Below are positions 22,881 through 33,118 of a stretch of 64,000 nt of DNA, one piece after another. The notes beneath the pieces are model-generated. The model saw only the letters and a list, made by a program, of their open reading frames with translations. It searched no databases and was not told the origin of the DNA. The position numbers and the translations under genes were made by a program. The DNA comes from Typha latifolia (taxonomy: Eukaryota > Streptophyta > Magnoliopsida > Poales > Typhaceae), in the NCBI GenBank assembly GCA_019914945.1, contig CM034108.1, forward strand, positions 3,668,001 to 3,732,000, given 5' to 3'. Each line of letters begins with the position of its first letter. Position 1 is the stretch's first letter.

Positions 22881-22889
22881 ATGATATGA
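22881..22889 (+). promoter_or_regulatory. Two-codon upstream ORF overlapping the DC1 copy 2 start
   Basis: ATG ATA TGA precedes and overlaps the main ATG exactly as in copy 1, although the flanking leader has diverged. Confidence 0.5.
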
Positions 22890-23683
22890 AGTACACCACC
22901 GAGATCACCCACTTCAGCCACCCAGACCACAAGCTCCGGCCGGAGTCCTCCCACCACCCCTTCAAGTGCGACGGCTGCAAGGAAGCCGGCATCGGCTCCC
23001 GCTTCTCCTGCCACACCTGCGACTACGACCTCCACCATCACTGCGCAGCCGCCACCGCCTCTGCAACTCTCCGCCATCCCTTCTATCCTAAATGCCTCTT
23101 CGTCTTCCTCCCCCGGCCACCGGGAGACTTATCCCGCTACTGCAACGCCTGCGGCCGCGACGTCGACGTCGACGGCTTCGTCTACCACTGCCGCACCTCC
23201 GGCTACGACCTCCACCCCTGCTGCGCCGCCCTCCCCCACGAGCTCGACGTCGCCGGCGGCCCGAAGCTCTTCCTGAGCAACAAGACCGGGGCCGAGTGTC
23301 AGCGGTGCGAGAGGAAGGGCCGGAGCAGGAGCTGGAGCTACCGGAGCGCGTGCAAGAGCTACAACCTACACGTGGCCTGCGTCAAGGATATGCTAGTCGA
23401 CGGCTGGCAGGAGATCTACGACGGCCAGAGGGGCCTCGCGGAGGTGCCGGCCGCCGGGGGGGATTTCCAGGTTGTCCTGGCGGCGGCGGGGGGTAGTTAT
23501 GGGGGGAGTTACGTTACGAAACCGAGCACAACAGGTCTGGGGATGAATCCATACAGGAAGAAGGGGAAGGTGAAGAGGTGCTGCGAGCTGCTGGTGATGG
23601 CGGTGCGGGTCATCATCTCGGCCCTGCTCGGGGATCCGACGGCTATCATCGCCGCGGTCATTACGTCATTCATCTCGGGATGA
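22886..23683 (+). CDS. DC1-domain cysteine/histidine-rich protein, copy 2, full-length
   Basis: A 265-residue single-exon protein, closely similar to copy 1 through the three DC1 modules: FKCDGCKEAGIGSRFSCHTC near residue 35, YCNACGRDVDVDGFVYHCRT near 85-105, and CQRCERKG...ACKSYNLHVAC near 135-165. In module 2 the cysteine of CRTCG is replaced by serine (codon TCC at 23198-23200; copy 1 has TGC), removing one expected zinc ligand. After the Gly-rich linker (GGSYGGSY) it keeps the tail missing from copy 1: a basic KKGKVKRCC followed by a hydrophobic stretch MAVRVIISALLGDPTAIIAA. The gene is GC-rich. Role is inferred from family: stress- or defence-related zinc-binding protein. Confidence 0.88.
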   Translation: MKYTTEITHFSHPDHKLRPESSHHPFKCDGCKEAGIGSRFSCHTCDYDLHHHCAAATASATLRHPFYPKCLFVFLPRPPGDLSRYCNACGRDVDVDGFVYHCRTSGYDLHPCCAALPHELDVAGGPKLFLSNKTGAECQRCERKGRSRSWSYRSACKSYNLHVACVKDMLVDGWQEIYDGQRGLAEVPAAGGDFQVVLAAAGGSYGGSYVTKPSTTGLGMNPYRKKGKVKRCCELLVMAVRVIISALLGDPTAIIAAVITSFISG

Positions 23684-23690
23684 TGTAGTG

Positions 23691-23705
23691 TGTATATATA
23701 TATAT

Positions 23706-23740
<35 letters not shown>
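23691..23740. repeat. (TA)n and (GATA)n microsatellite
   Basis: A TA run changes into about eight GATA units, ending at 23740, beginning about 10 bases after the DC1 copy 2 stop codon, so it probably lies in the 3'UTR. Confidence 0.9.
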
Positions 23741-24389
23741 CTATATGTAGCGTATGACTTGGTTTGAATTGAATTTATAGATGAACGCGTGGAATTGTAA
23801 ATTGTGTTGTATAAGTATTTTTTTAGTTTTAAAAAATTATTTTATTTGTATAATGGACCATTTATATATTAGTTTAATTAATTTTTGTATATGGTAAATC
23901 TTATTCATATTATGTTACCATAGTAGTGTTAAACATATTAGCATATCATGTTAATATATCCTTACTAACACAATCAATTTATTAAACAGATTACGCAGAT
24001 GGCATGGCGTTCTTTTTAGAGCGAATCTAACTCAGTCCCGAATTTGGCATACACCATCCGATTGACACTCCTAATATATAGTATTATCAATTTTTTTTTT
24101 AATTCCATTCCCCTTATTATTTGCTTATTCCAGTTTGTACCATGTTTATTTTGGGTTTTTTCTCACTATTTTCAGTTTAGGTCCCTGTATTTTCTCCCAT
24201 TGTTTGTTTGGCTAGAATTGAATTGATTTCATTTGGAAATAATTCCTACTGTTTCGGAAATAGAATTGTGGAAGGTGATTGAAAGCAGAGTTAGCAAACA
24301 GAGTAAGATCAAAATCCTTAAACAAAAGTTTTTAGTTGATGAAGGTGGTACAAAGAAGATTGTTAGTTGACTTTATTGCGATATGCGCT

Positions 24390-24393
<4 letters not shown>

Positions 24394-24427
<34 letters not shown>
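24394..24427. repeat. (TA)n microsatellite
   Basis: A perfect TA dinucleotide run of about 17 units in intergenic DNA. Confidence 0.95.
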
Positions 24428-24429
<2 letters not shown>

Positions 24430-24504
24430 AGAGCCTTAATTGAATAAGTTTACTTAGAGATTAAGGCTAGGGCCAGGCTGATCCGAGTAGGTCCACATAG
24501 AATT

Positions 24505-24945
24505 ATGTACTTGATATATAAAAGAATACAAAATTAAATTATTTTAGATATAGGAAAAGACATTTGGTTTAGGGAGGGAATTTCACCTTGGTGTTAAGTC
24601 TCATTATCAAGAAAAATTCTTTGGTTAACATTATCCTATCTAGCCCGGGACCAACCCGAACCGACCCGAAAGCCCCACCCATTACGCCCTCGTGCAGCCT
24701 AGCCGATCAAGCCAACCCATAGCTCAACTTGTCACACTCGCCCATATGCTTAGTATTTCTCTATCAAAGTGTAATGCGCTATTACTTGGCCTGTTTGATG
24801 ATCACCTTTAGCCTCATGAGAGTTGTCGCAACTTCACTTGGAGACGGTTTAATTTTCTGAACAATTTTTCATTTCTTAGGTTCTATTTTTCACCACATTA
24901 AAGATGAAGTCTTGCAAGTAGCAAGGCATGATCGAGTTATTTCAT
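24505..24945 (-). pseudogene. Decayed fragment of the Myb/SANT-like gene
   Basis: Two blocks match the gene at 17376-18377 in the same orientation. Bases 24505-24655 correspond to 17940-18095: intron 1 end plus the 3' part of coding exon 1, including the words GGGAATTTCACCTTGGTRTAAGTCTCAT-like sequence and CAAGRACAATTCTTTGG. Bases 24880-24945 correspond to 18245-18305 (TATTTTTCACCACATT, GAAGTCT.GCAA). They are separated by about 220 bases of unrelated DNA containing AACCCGAACCGACCCGAAAG-type sequence, likely an insertion. The coding frame is broken. Confidence 0.65.
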
Positions 24946-25554
24946 ATATTAAAAAAAGATAATAATTACTCAAAGTTGCAACTAATACAGCTTAAAAAAA
25001 CAATTGCTATGAGGATAGTGTAAAAAAAAAAGTAACTAGAAGGACTTCAAAATTATCCAGATAGACATCAAAGTGCAACTTTCTACGTTATCCAAACTAA
25101 AAATTATAGAAATAAAGATGAGGAGTTGAATTTTATAAATTTTTTTAATGATGGGTGTTAATTAAAATATGAGGAAAATATAGGGTGTTATTTTAAAAAA
25201 TGAAATAATTACCTCCTTTTTTAACATTTTTAATCCTTCACCTTTTCTCTCTTGCTAAATAAGCGTGATATAGTCTAAAGGGTCCAACATTAATTTATGT
25301 CACATGCATGCAATAATTTTTTAACTAAAAAATAAATAAGAAAATTTATTAGGTAATAATTGAAGAATTTGTATGTAGTTATTTCTATCTTAATAGAATG
25401 TAACAAGTAGCCAAGATTCTCCTGTTTATTTTCAAAACAAAGATGATATCATAAATCATAGAGCTCTTTACATCTTCTTTGATCAGCACTTCACTTCTTT
25501 ATTATAATAAATAGAGAACATATATATGTATATATATATAAGAAAGGAGCAGGT

Positions 25555-26290
25555 GTACTGCTTACATTATCCGAGCCAAAGCAGCTCCAGATTGATCAAA
25601 AAGAACAAAGTCTTGTAGTAACTGGGGCATATCTCCAAGATCACTTTCCTAGAACCAATTGCCATTGCCAGTTTGCAACCATGTTTCCTTGTCTATTTGT
25701 GTGTAAGACTTTAGCCTCTACAAAAGTTTGCAACAGCTGCTGACATTTATGTACAATAAAACAGAGCATCATAACCTTTTTCAAACCCAGGTTGAAGTGC
25801 TCCCAGAGCTGCATGGGCCTCAGCTGCTAAAGCTCCTCCACTGTTTAATCTGAAAGCACCTGCACACAGAGGAAGTCCATCAGAGCTCCATGGGCAGTCC
25901 AATGGACCATCCTGACCGAAGGACAGAGGCTGCCATTGATCCTAACTCCTTGAAAGGCTTCACTTCGTTCCTCGGCCAATGCAATGGCCTTTGCTTTCAA
26001 ATCATCCACAGCCCAGAGGCTATGACGGCCCTAAAATTGCTTACACTAACCCATTTACAAGAAGAGTCTCACAGAGGGGGAAGCCCAAGATCTCCCCAAC
26101 TTTAGCCCACAACTCACAGGCATTGCAGCATCTGAAAAAAAAGAGAGGTGAGATATCCTTTCTTCCTCCTGACCACACCATGGGACACAAAGGCTCAAAA
26201 TTGATGTGAAGATACCTTAATTGCACCTTAGTAGGAATCTTACCATGCAGCAGCTTCCAGATAAAGATATGAATAAGGTTTTACCTACAC
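25555..26290 (-). pseudogene. LINE ORF2 remnant (zf-RVT and RNase H region)
   Basis: On the minus strand 26290-26040 reads IFIWKLLHGKIPTKVQLRYL and then HINFEPLCPM...SPLFFFRCCNACELWAKVG, the usual zf-RVT layout of plant LINE ORF2 proteins (WKLL.GKIPT, paired cysteines, LFF.C..A..LW). Further along, around 25870-25760, a frame reads GGALAAEAHAALGALQ, like the second acidic position of RNase H. The frame is interrupted by stops and shifts. It is diverged from the LINE at 5679-9744, so it belongs to another subfamily. Ends were not resolved. Confidence 0.65.
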
Positions 26291-26402
26291 ATTCAACAAA
26301 TATTCCAATAAAAAGTGATGGTGTGTGATGGTTGTTATATATATATAGAGAGAGAGATCTTTGTAGATCCAACTAGGTTTTTGGTCAAACTAGGTTTTCC
26401 AT

Positions 26403-26693
26403 TGTAGATCCAATTCTAATTTGTCACTAAAAGCAACATAGACCTTCAAATCTAGAAGAAAAGGCTAAAATGCTTGAACCTTATCCACACTCTATGTAAC
26501 TCATGGAGATCATATGACCTTCTAGATATTCTTACAAGATATCCCTTGACAATAGAATTAAATGAAAGGGTTTTGAGTCATCCAACTTCTAGATTAAGTG
26601 GAAAAAAAAATTAAGAAAAGACTACTCTTTTTGTAGCGAAATTATATTCTTCTCTTTGAGTTAACCACAAAATCTTCGATAATTCTCAAGATA
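26403..26693 (+). repeat. Dispersed repeat, copy B
   Basis: Same-orientation relative of 22319-22555, with the shared words listed there plus GTAGCG..ATYATATTCT and ACAATTCTC-like ends. It carries a 50-base insertion relative to copy A. No coding sequence. Confidence 0.5.
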
Positions 26694-26929
26694 AACGTGA
26701 TTGTTAAGATAAGTCGCCCTTGACTAATGGAGGAATGAGGTGGTATTAATTAGTTTCACACTTAGTTTATGATAGTTTTTTAATTTCTTATGCCCAAGAT
26801 AATGTCTCTCAAATAGCTTCTAGTGATTGTATTTTGACAAGTGTAATACAAAGAATTGGATGGGCATTAAAATAATTTCCTTTCTTCTTTTAATCTTATC
26901 TTTTTTTTTATACAGATACATTTTTTTAT

Positions 26930-27255
26930 TTATGAACCCGAATGTTAGATATGGGCTAGACAAATGATCAACCCTCTATAGATACAGAGAGACTTTATGC
27001 CCCACCGAGCTTTTAGTTGTCTAGTCTAGGCTTCAAGTCATATGCGTTGTCGAATAATTGCTTCGAATCAAATGCCGCCAAGACTTGCTCTAAGCTGACG
27101 CACTGTTGAGCCATTAACGAATCAAGCGAAGCCACCAAACTACCAACCACCAACCACCAAATAATTTCTTCACAATATTGTTTGGGATTAGAGTTCAACT
27201 TATGACCTCCTTGGTCATGAGTAAGGTACCAACCAATAGTTATTCCTATCTCTTT
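26930..27255 (-). mobile_element. SINE-like element, copy 2
   Basis: Second member of the family at 10284-10640. On the minus strand the head near 27255 reads ATTGGTTGGTACCTTACTCA and then GGTCATAAGTTGAACTCTAA, resembling pol III A and B boxes of a tRNA-derived SINE. The body matches copies 1 and 3, and the element runs into an A-rich tail on the minus strand (T-rich at 26900-26930 on the plus strand). It overlaps a chance minus-strand ORF that I do not consider a gene. Confidence 0.6.
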
Positions 27256-29041
27256 CAAGAGGTGCAAAAAATCTCTACCAAGATTGTGTAGGTATATATC
27301 TTCTTCTAATATAAATAATATGGAACATTCTATGTGACTAAAAATGGCAAATAACATGTAGGATATTTTGTTATTGGAATTTAAACATGTGTTATTATTG
27401 GGGCGTTTTTGTAATTCCTTGTCCAGAGTAAACAAACCAAAATATTTAAAAATAAAGATAATTTATTTATTAAATAGATTAATAGGTCATCTATATAAGC
27501 CGAGCAATAAATGAGTTAGATTTAGATGGATTAAATGAGTTTTTTTTATAAATGGATAATGGGGTTATAACAAATACTAACATGATTCTTTTAACAATAT
27601 TAAAAATAGTATTTAAAAAAAATAATTAGACTCAGACGCGCAGTCATTTGACATCCATTTGATCCAAGTGAATACTAAAAGACTGTATCTAACCGACCTA
27701 AATTAAGATATCTTTCTCCTCTCATTTTACTCCTAACTCATCTCCGTTCTCTAGTTTCGATCCCAAACCTAACCCTAACTCATCTATCTTCTCCGTTAAT
27801 TAAATACTTATTTACGAAATACCTCGTTATTAGAAAAACAATTAAACAAATAAGGTATTTATTTATTTAGATACGATAAGAGAAATATATATCTCTTAAT
27901 ACATATGTATTTTTAAATAAAAAAAATCAGAGGACACCTAAGTTTGGTGGATAAACCTGTTTATTGCTTTATTAATTAATTAGTACTAGTAAAATGTCAT
28001 TTTAATCCATCATATTCGTGCATTTGTCTCGAATAATCATCAAAAGGTTTGGCCGAGAGGGATTTGGATGTCGCCCTCATTTGCTGCTCTTATCGTGAAT
28101 TTTTGTGCTCCAAAATTATTAATTAATATCACTGTCATGCATGAAAAGTGCCAAAAGAAAGTCAATTTTATTTATTTTTCAAGGGGGATTAGAGCTGATG
28201 CTTTTTTTGGATGCGTTAACATGCATTTAATACCTAATTTGGTGAACATGACTGATTGATAAATATCGGGCGTTGAGACAGTCATCAGTGGATGACCGTT
28301 TGGTATAATTGCTCATGAAGGAAGATGATTGATAGGATTTAGAAACTAAAAAATGTCTGGAGTTACTATCTACTCTTAGAAAGATAACTATAATATAACG
28401 AATATAAAATAAAGATGATAAGAATAATTTAAAGATTCATTCAACTCAGATAATGAACACAAATCCTATCAACCCACTTGCCTCGTAAATTGAGTCCAAT
28501 TTATTTGTTAAATTACAAAGAGGATATTTTGAGGTGTGCGTTAGTAGTTAACTCTTCTTTCTTTTTTAACTCTTTCAAGAACAATGAATAAAGCCAATAA
28601 ATTTGTAACAAATTATCTACTGAACTCCAATTTGGAACCCCAATTTGTTAGGTTTAAGACAGCAATGCACCACCAATCTCAAGACTCTAAGTTGACACTG
28701 CAACTAATTCCCTTTTCTTTTTAATGACATATATCCCCTTTTAATTATCTACATTCCTCTACTACCTTAATTTAACCATCTTATACTCCTACCAACAATG
28801 TCGTATATGTCATTTTCATTTTCGTACCATTTTTTAAAAATAATATCAAGTTACATATAATTAATCTTCTTGGTACCCTACCCTATCTTCTCCTATTCTT
28901 TTTCCTCCCTTTATTAAATCCGTTAGACTATCAATGTCAACTTGTACTATAACCAGTTTATTTTTGCTATATGAGAAACAATCCTCACATTTTGTCGACA
29001 GTGTATTTATTAAGCCATATTAGTATAAATAAATAAATAAA

Positions 29042-29076
<35 letters not shown>

Positions 29077-29326
29077 TAAATTATATACGGGTCCTTCAAA
29101 CTATTACTCGATATTATTTAATAATATTCCTCGAGGGGGAAAAAACAAATATCCAGAACGGAAGGATATTTTCGCAAAAGGTAGGCAATTACCTCATTTA
29201 AAAGAAAAAAAAACGTGTAGGAATATTAGATTCCGAAACTACCCCTCACCGTCACCGACTTCCGTAAGCTTTACGGGCAGATCGAACCAACACTTTCCAC
29301 ACGGTCATAAGTCATAATAATAATAA

Positions 29327-29363
<37 letters not shown>

Positions 29364-29555
29364 CCACCAATTGGTAGCTCGCCCAGTACAAGCTGCTTCC
29401 ATTCTCCGAGTAGTTCCCAATAACTACCCCGCATTTCGTTCCTATAGCTCGGATAGGTGTTAAAGGTATTGTGGTTTCGTTGAGGCAATTCGTCAAATAG
29501 GTAGAGGGCGAGGTTAGGAGAAAGACGAAAGAGAGAAGAGGGCGAAGATTGAAAG
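27256..29555. other. AT-rich intergenic region upstream of the ELO-like gene
   Basis: Mostly AT-rich DNA with old repeat-like stretches (27480-27700) and (TA)n/(GA)n microsatellites at about 29047-29070 and 29327-29361. The last 150 bases should contain the ELO-like gene's promoter and leader; no clear TATA box was picked. No coding sequence was supported. Confidence 0.5.
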
Positions 29556-30525
29556 ATGCGAGGGATCACCTACTGGTTGGCGGAGCACCCGGCGATCGTA
29601 AACTTCCGATGGAGCCACGCCCAATCGTTCGGCTCCACGTGGTCCTTCCTCGTGTCGTCCCTCGTCTTCTACTTCCTCGCCGCCCTCCTCGTCCACCTCC
29701 TCCTCCACGTGTCCGGCCGCCGGCGCCCAGTACCCCTCGGCCCCCTCCCCGCGGCTCACTCCCTCGCCGTCGCGGTCTCCTCCGCCGCCATCTTCCTCGG
29801 TCTCCTCCTCTCCTCCCTCGCCGAGATCCGCGACTCGCGGTGGTCGTGGCGCGGCCGAAGCCACACCACTCCGCTCCAGTGGCTCCTCTGCTTCCCCCTC
29901 GGCACCCGCCCCTCCGGCCGCGTCTTCTTCTGGTCCTATGCCTTCTACCTCTCCCGCTTCCTCCACCTCCTCCGCGCCTTCTTCGCCGTCCTCCGCCGCC
30001 GCCGCAACCCCCTAGCCCGCGTCTTCTCCCACGGCGCCCTCCTCGCCATGTCCTTCCTCTGGCTCGAGTTCTCCCAGTCCTTCCAGGTCCCTATCTCTAA
30101 AACACGCGACTTTCGATCCACACACACAAAAAAAAAAAAAAAAATCCTTCCTTTTTCTAAATTTTTTCTTCTTAACCCTTTAAATTCTACCGCAGGTGCT
30201 CGCCATCCTCGCCGCCACTCTCGTGCACGTCGTGGTGTTCGGCTACCGCTTCTGGGTCGGCGTCGGCTTGCCGGTGGCCTCTTCCTCGACTCCAGTAGTC
30301 CTCGGTTGCCAATTAGCACTCCTCTGCTGCAATCTCGTATGCCATCTCGGCGTTCTTTTCCTCCACTTCGGTAAAGGAGGTTGCAATGGAATTGGGGCTT
30401 GGGTGTTCAACTCCGTGCTCAACGGAGTGCTCCTCTGGGTCTTCCTCCATTGCTACGACAAGAGAGGCGACGACCGCGGCAGCCGAAGAGGGCTCCGTGA
30501 GGATGAGAAGAAGAAGGATCAATGA
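29556..30525 (+). CDS. ELO-family fatty acid elongase-like protein (HOS3-like clade)
   Basis: Exons 29556-30086 and 30196-30525, joined as QSFQ|VLAI by a 109-base intron, encode 286 residues. The start MRGITYWLAEHPAIVNFRWS, and FFWSYAFYLSRFLHLLRAFF with SFLWLEFSQSFQVLAILAAT and YGYRFW-like sequence (here FGYRFW), match plant ELO-like proteins related to HOS3. Canonical ELO enzymes are multi-pass ER proteins that condense malonyl-CoA with acyl-CoA during very-long-chain fatty acid and sphingolipid synthesis. Several hydrophobic helices are visible. The canonical HxxHH catalytic box is not present: the aligned place reads ARVFSHGALL. The C-terminus is charged and ends KKKDQ, a possible ER-retrieval-like lysine signal. 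Exon 1 is extremely GC-rich. Enzyme activity is therefore uncertain. Confidence 0.82.
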
Positions 30526-32946
30526 ATTGGATTTTGACAGCCAATTGGAGATTACCACGAGAATTAATAGCTTAAATTCCGATGGAGAATTAATGTAAAG
30601 GTACCCCTTTTTTCTTGTACAAAGATGAGTCCTTAATACATAAAAAAAAATACTAAATAATTTAGTAAATAGTTACAAAATTATAGAGCTTTAGATGTGC
30701 CTCGGCCAAAGAGGAAATGAGTAAAGAAAAAGAATCCATCCACTGATTCTGATGTCAAACTGACTTGCATCAAGAGCAACATTTATTATACCAATTAAAG
30801 TTCTCCACTGCCCCGAAAGAGTTTCCATGCATTACTTAGTTTTGCTCCCAGGTTCTGAAAGCTTGAATTAAACAATGGCATCAAATTCTGCAACTTTTTT
30901 TTTTCTCTTCAATGCACATTCAATACCCAAAGGAGCAGAGCAGTTGCTTGTGTTTAGAATTATATATAACAATGATTTAAGATAGTTTGAATACAAAGCA
31001 TGGTAGGGATAAGCTCGCCTATGAATGCCAATGCTCAACCACTGGATGTGAGTTATGGCCCATTTGCTGTAGTTGTAGTCTTGTAGACAACCAAACAAAC
31101 AAAATTCTCTCGACTCTTAGTACAAGTATTATAGAGCTTTCTGCTATTTCAAAGTCTTATTATTATTATTATTATTATTATTGAACCAAATGCTATTTAT
31201 AAGCATGGTTTGAATTTTTCAGCTTCGGTTTCTTCTGAAATCAAAGCCACAATTAACAATCTTGCTGGTTTCGGCCTTTTTAGGTTTCATTGAGCTTCTG
31301 TTGCTGTTCTATCTCAATTGAAACTTTAAAACTATGTTTGTAAGTTAGATAAGGCATCAACACTAACAATGGCTACCGAAGGTGTGCCAACCTTTCGCTG
31401 TTAGTTATATTATATTTTACCTTCCTAATTTCCTATAGTAAGGCCTGAATTTACTTTACTCCTCTATAATTTTATTTGTATCATTTTATCTCTTTATGAT
31501 TATATTTAAACGAAAATTAGCATATTTTTTTAAAATTATATTAGACTAATTTATAAGTCAAATTTAAAGATACCTACAAAGTTGTGGATAATATGATTGG
31601 ATTTCAGATGAAGTATATATATAATAAATATATTAAATAAATATGTATTATTATATATTTTTATTATTTAAAATTTTATTGGTATTATTTTAGATACGTT
31701 GAAAATGTCTTCTAATTATCTACAACTTTTTTTAATAAGTATTTTTAAATTTAATTTATAGCTTAATATAAAAAAAATATAATGGTCTAAGTTTGAATAT
31801 AACAATAAAGAGGTAAAATAATACAAATAAAATGTAATTTCTAGAAAAAAAAAAGGATTAGTATCAAATACAAATCAGCCTTTCAATTGAAAGCAATTAA
31901 AACTATTTACTATTATTTAAGAGTTGCTTTCAATTGAAAAGTTGCAAGGGTAGTATCAATTTCAATTTTTTTTTTAAATTTATTAATTGGTAACGATGTA
32001 TCTTCCATCCAACTAGAAGACAACGACTTGCCTCCTTTTTCCAAGCAATTAATAGAGAGAAAAAGTCGATGTCAAATATATTCCATTAAAAAGACAAAAA
32101 AGTCCTCACACAACGTAAGATCTCAGCCGACTTCTAGAATAAAATTCTCAATGTTGACCAACCGGGTCAAAAAGGAGACCAACATTAATGCAATCCTAAA
32201 GCAATGCCTAAATTTATTTTAATGGAATCATCAACCGCTGCTCGGTTCAAACGACATCATCTTAGAAGATGCAAATATAATTTTTTTATTAAAAAAACGA
32301 CTAATTTTTCGACAACTATTAAAATAAAATATTTAGAAGGTTTTATATATTTGAGAAAGTCCCACGAAAAATAAATGACCACAATTTATATATAAATACT
32401 TATTATGTAACTCTCTGAGGTGATAGTTTGTTCTCTAATATTCTACTAATGAATTTTCTTATTGTCTTTTATGTGGTAATTAGGCATAATTAGACCAACT
32501 TTTTTTTTTCAAAAACAAGTTAAGACTTGAACTCATGCCGGGAAAAAAAAGGGATGAGAATTCCACAACAAATGATGCAATATGTGGTTGAGACACTAGT
32601 TTCACTTACAACAACTCTTTTTTTCTTTTTATTTTTTAATTATTTTTTTATAGTTCTGAATGAAGAATTCTACTATCACAAACATATCAATCTTGACTAT
32701 TTCATAGTCGACATAGTGAGCACATGATAACCAATATCAATATAATTTAAGGTTTTATTTAGTTTGTGACTAAGCTCCGAACTTAATTAGTTGGTCTCAC
32801 TTTTTAATCTTAAATTTTTAAAAAGTAAACTTAGATATAAAAAGAATATCAAATTAGATATAAAAAGAACTGAAAGGAAATGTGAAACTAGACCTTATGT
32901 TTATACATCTATAGAAAAAAAAATTAAATTAAATTATAATAATTTA
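30526..32946. other. AT-rich intergenic region
   Basis: No gene was supported. It contains an (ATT)n microsatellite at 31157-31182, a near-palindromic pair of TTTCAATTGAAAG words at about 31880 and 31930 that may mark a small foldback element, and a T-rich stretch at 32620-32650. The T/A run at 32917-32930 on the left side of the tRNA gene would act as its pol III terminator. Confidence 0.4.
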
Positions 32947-33020
32947 TGTCTGAGCCCGGGTTCGAACCGGGGACCTCTAGTGTGTGAGACTAGCGTGATA
33001 ACCAACTACACCACCCAGAC
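32947..33020 (-). tRNA. trnV-CAC: tRNA-Val (anticodon CAC)
   Basis: The minus strand reads GTCTGGGTGGTGTAGTTGGT at the 5' end (D arm with A box), then an anticodon arm CTAGT-CTCACAC-ACTAG with anticodon CAC, then AGGTC variable loop and CCCCGGTTCGAACCCGGG T arm (B box). The acceptor stem GTCTGGG pairs with CTCAGAC apart from one G-T pair, followed by discriminator A. No intron; CCA is not encoded, as usual for nuclear tRNA genes. A T-rich terminator lies just downstream. Confidence 0.96.
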
Positions 33021-33118
33021 TGACGAGAATTCAAAACATTTTAGAAATTAATAAAATTATCTATCAATCATATTGCAATTCTATCCTTGTATTCTTCTGA
33101 GACACTCTTTATAAATGA

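Larger units (their letters stand above)
20641..22885. other. Intergenic region with transposon remnants upstream of DC1 copy 2
   Basis: Holds a MITE-like relative at about 20680-20865 (ends related to the 12341-12541 element), then AT-rich DNA. A 21640-22070 segment with higher GC and a long but unconvincing plus-strand ORF ends in an A-rich tail and may be a retroposed fragment; I cannot classify it. A repeat shared with 26403-26693 is at 22319-22555. The last 80 bases hold the likely TATA box of DC1 copy 2. Confidence 0.4.
23684..24504. other. 3' flank of DC1 copy 2 with microsatellites and a MITE fragment
   Basis: A GATA repeat follows the stop codon. The segment 24040-24210 is related to the left half of the 12341-12541 MITE (shared CTTATTYCAGT...CAGTTTA..TCCCTGTATT words). 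A (TA)n tract fills 24394-24427. No coding sequence. Confidence 0.5.

Noticed and set aside
27013..27435. Minus-strand ORF of 140 codons
   Set aside because: It coincides with SINE-like copy 2 and has no family similarity.
29514..29966. Acidic Glu/Gly-rich minus-strand ORF of 150 codons
   Set aside because: Antisense shadow of the GC-rich first exon of the ELO-like gene.
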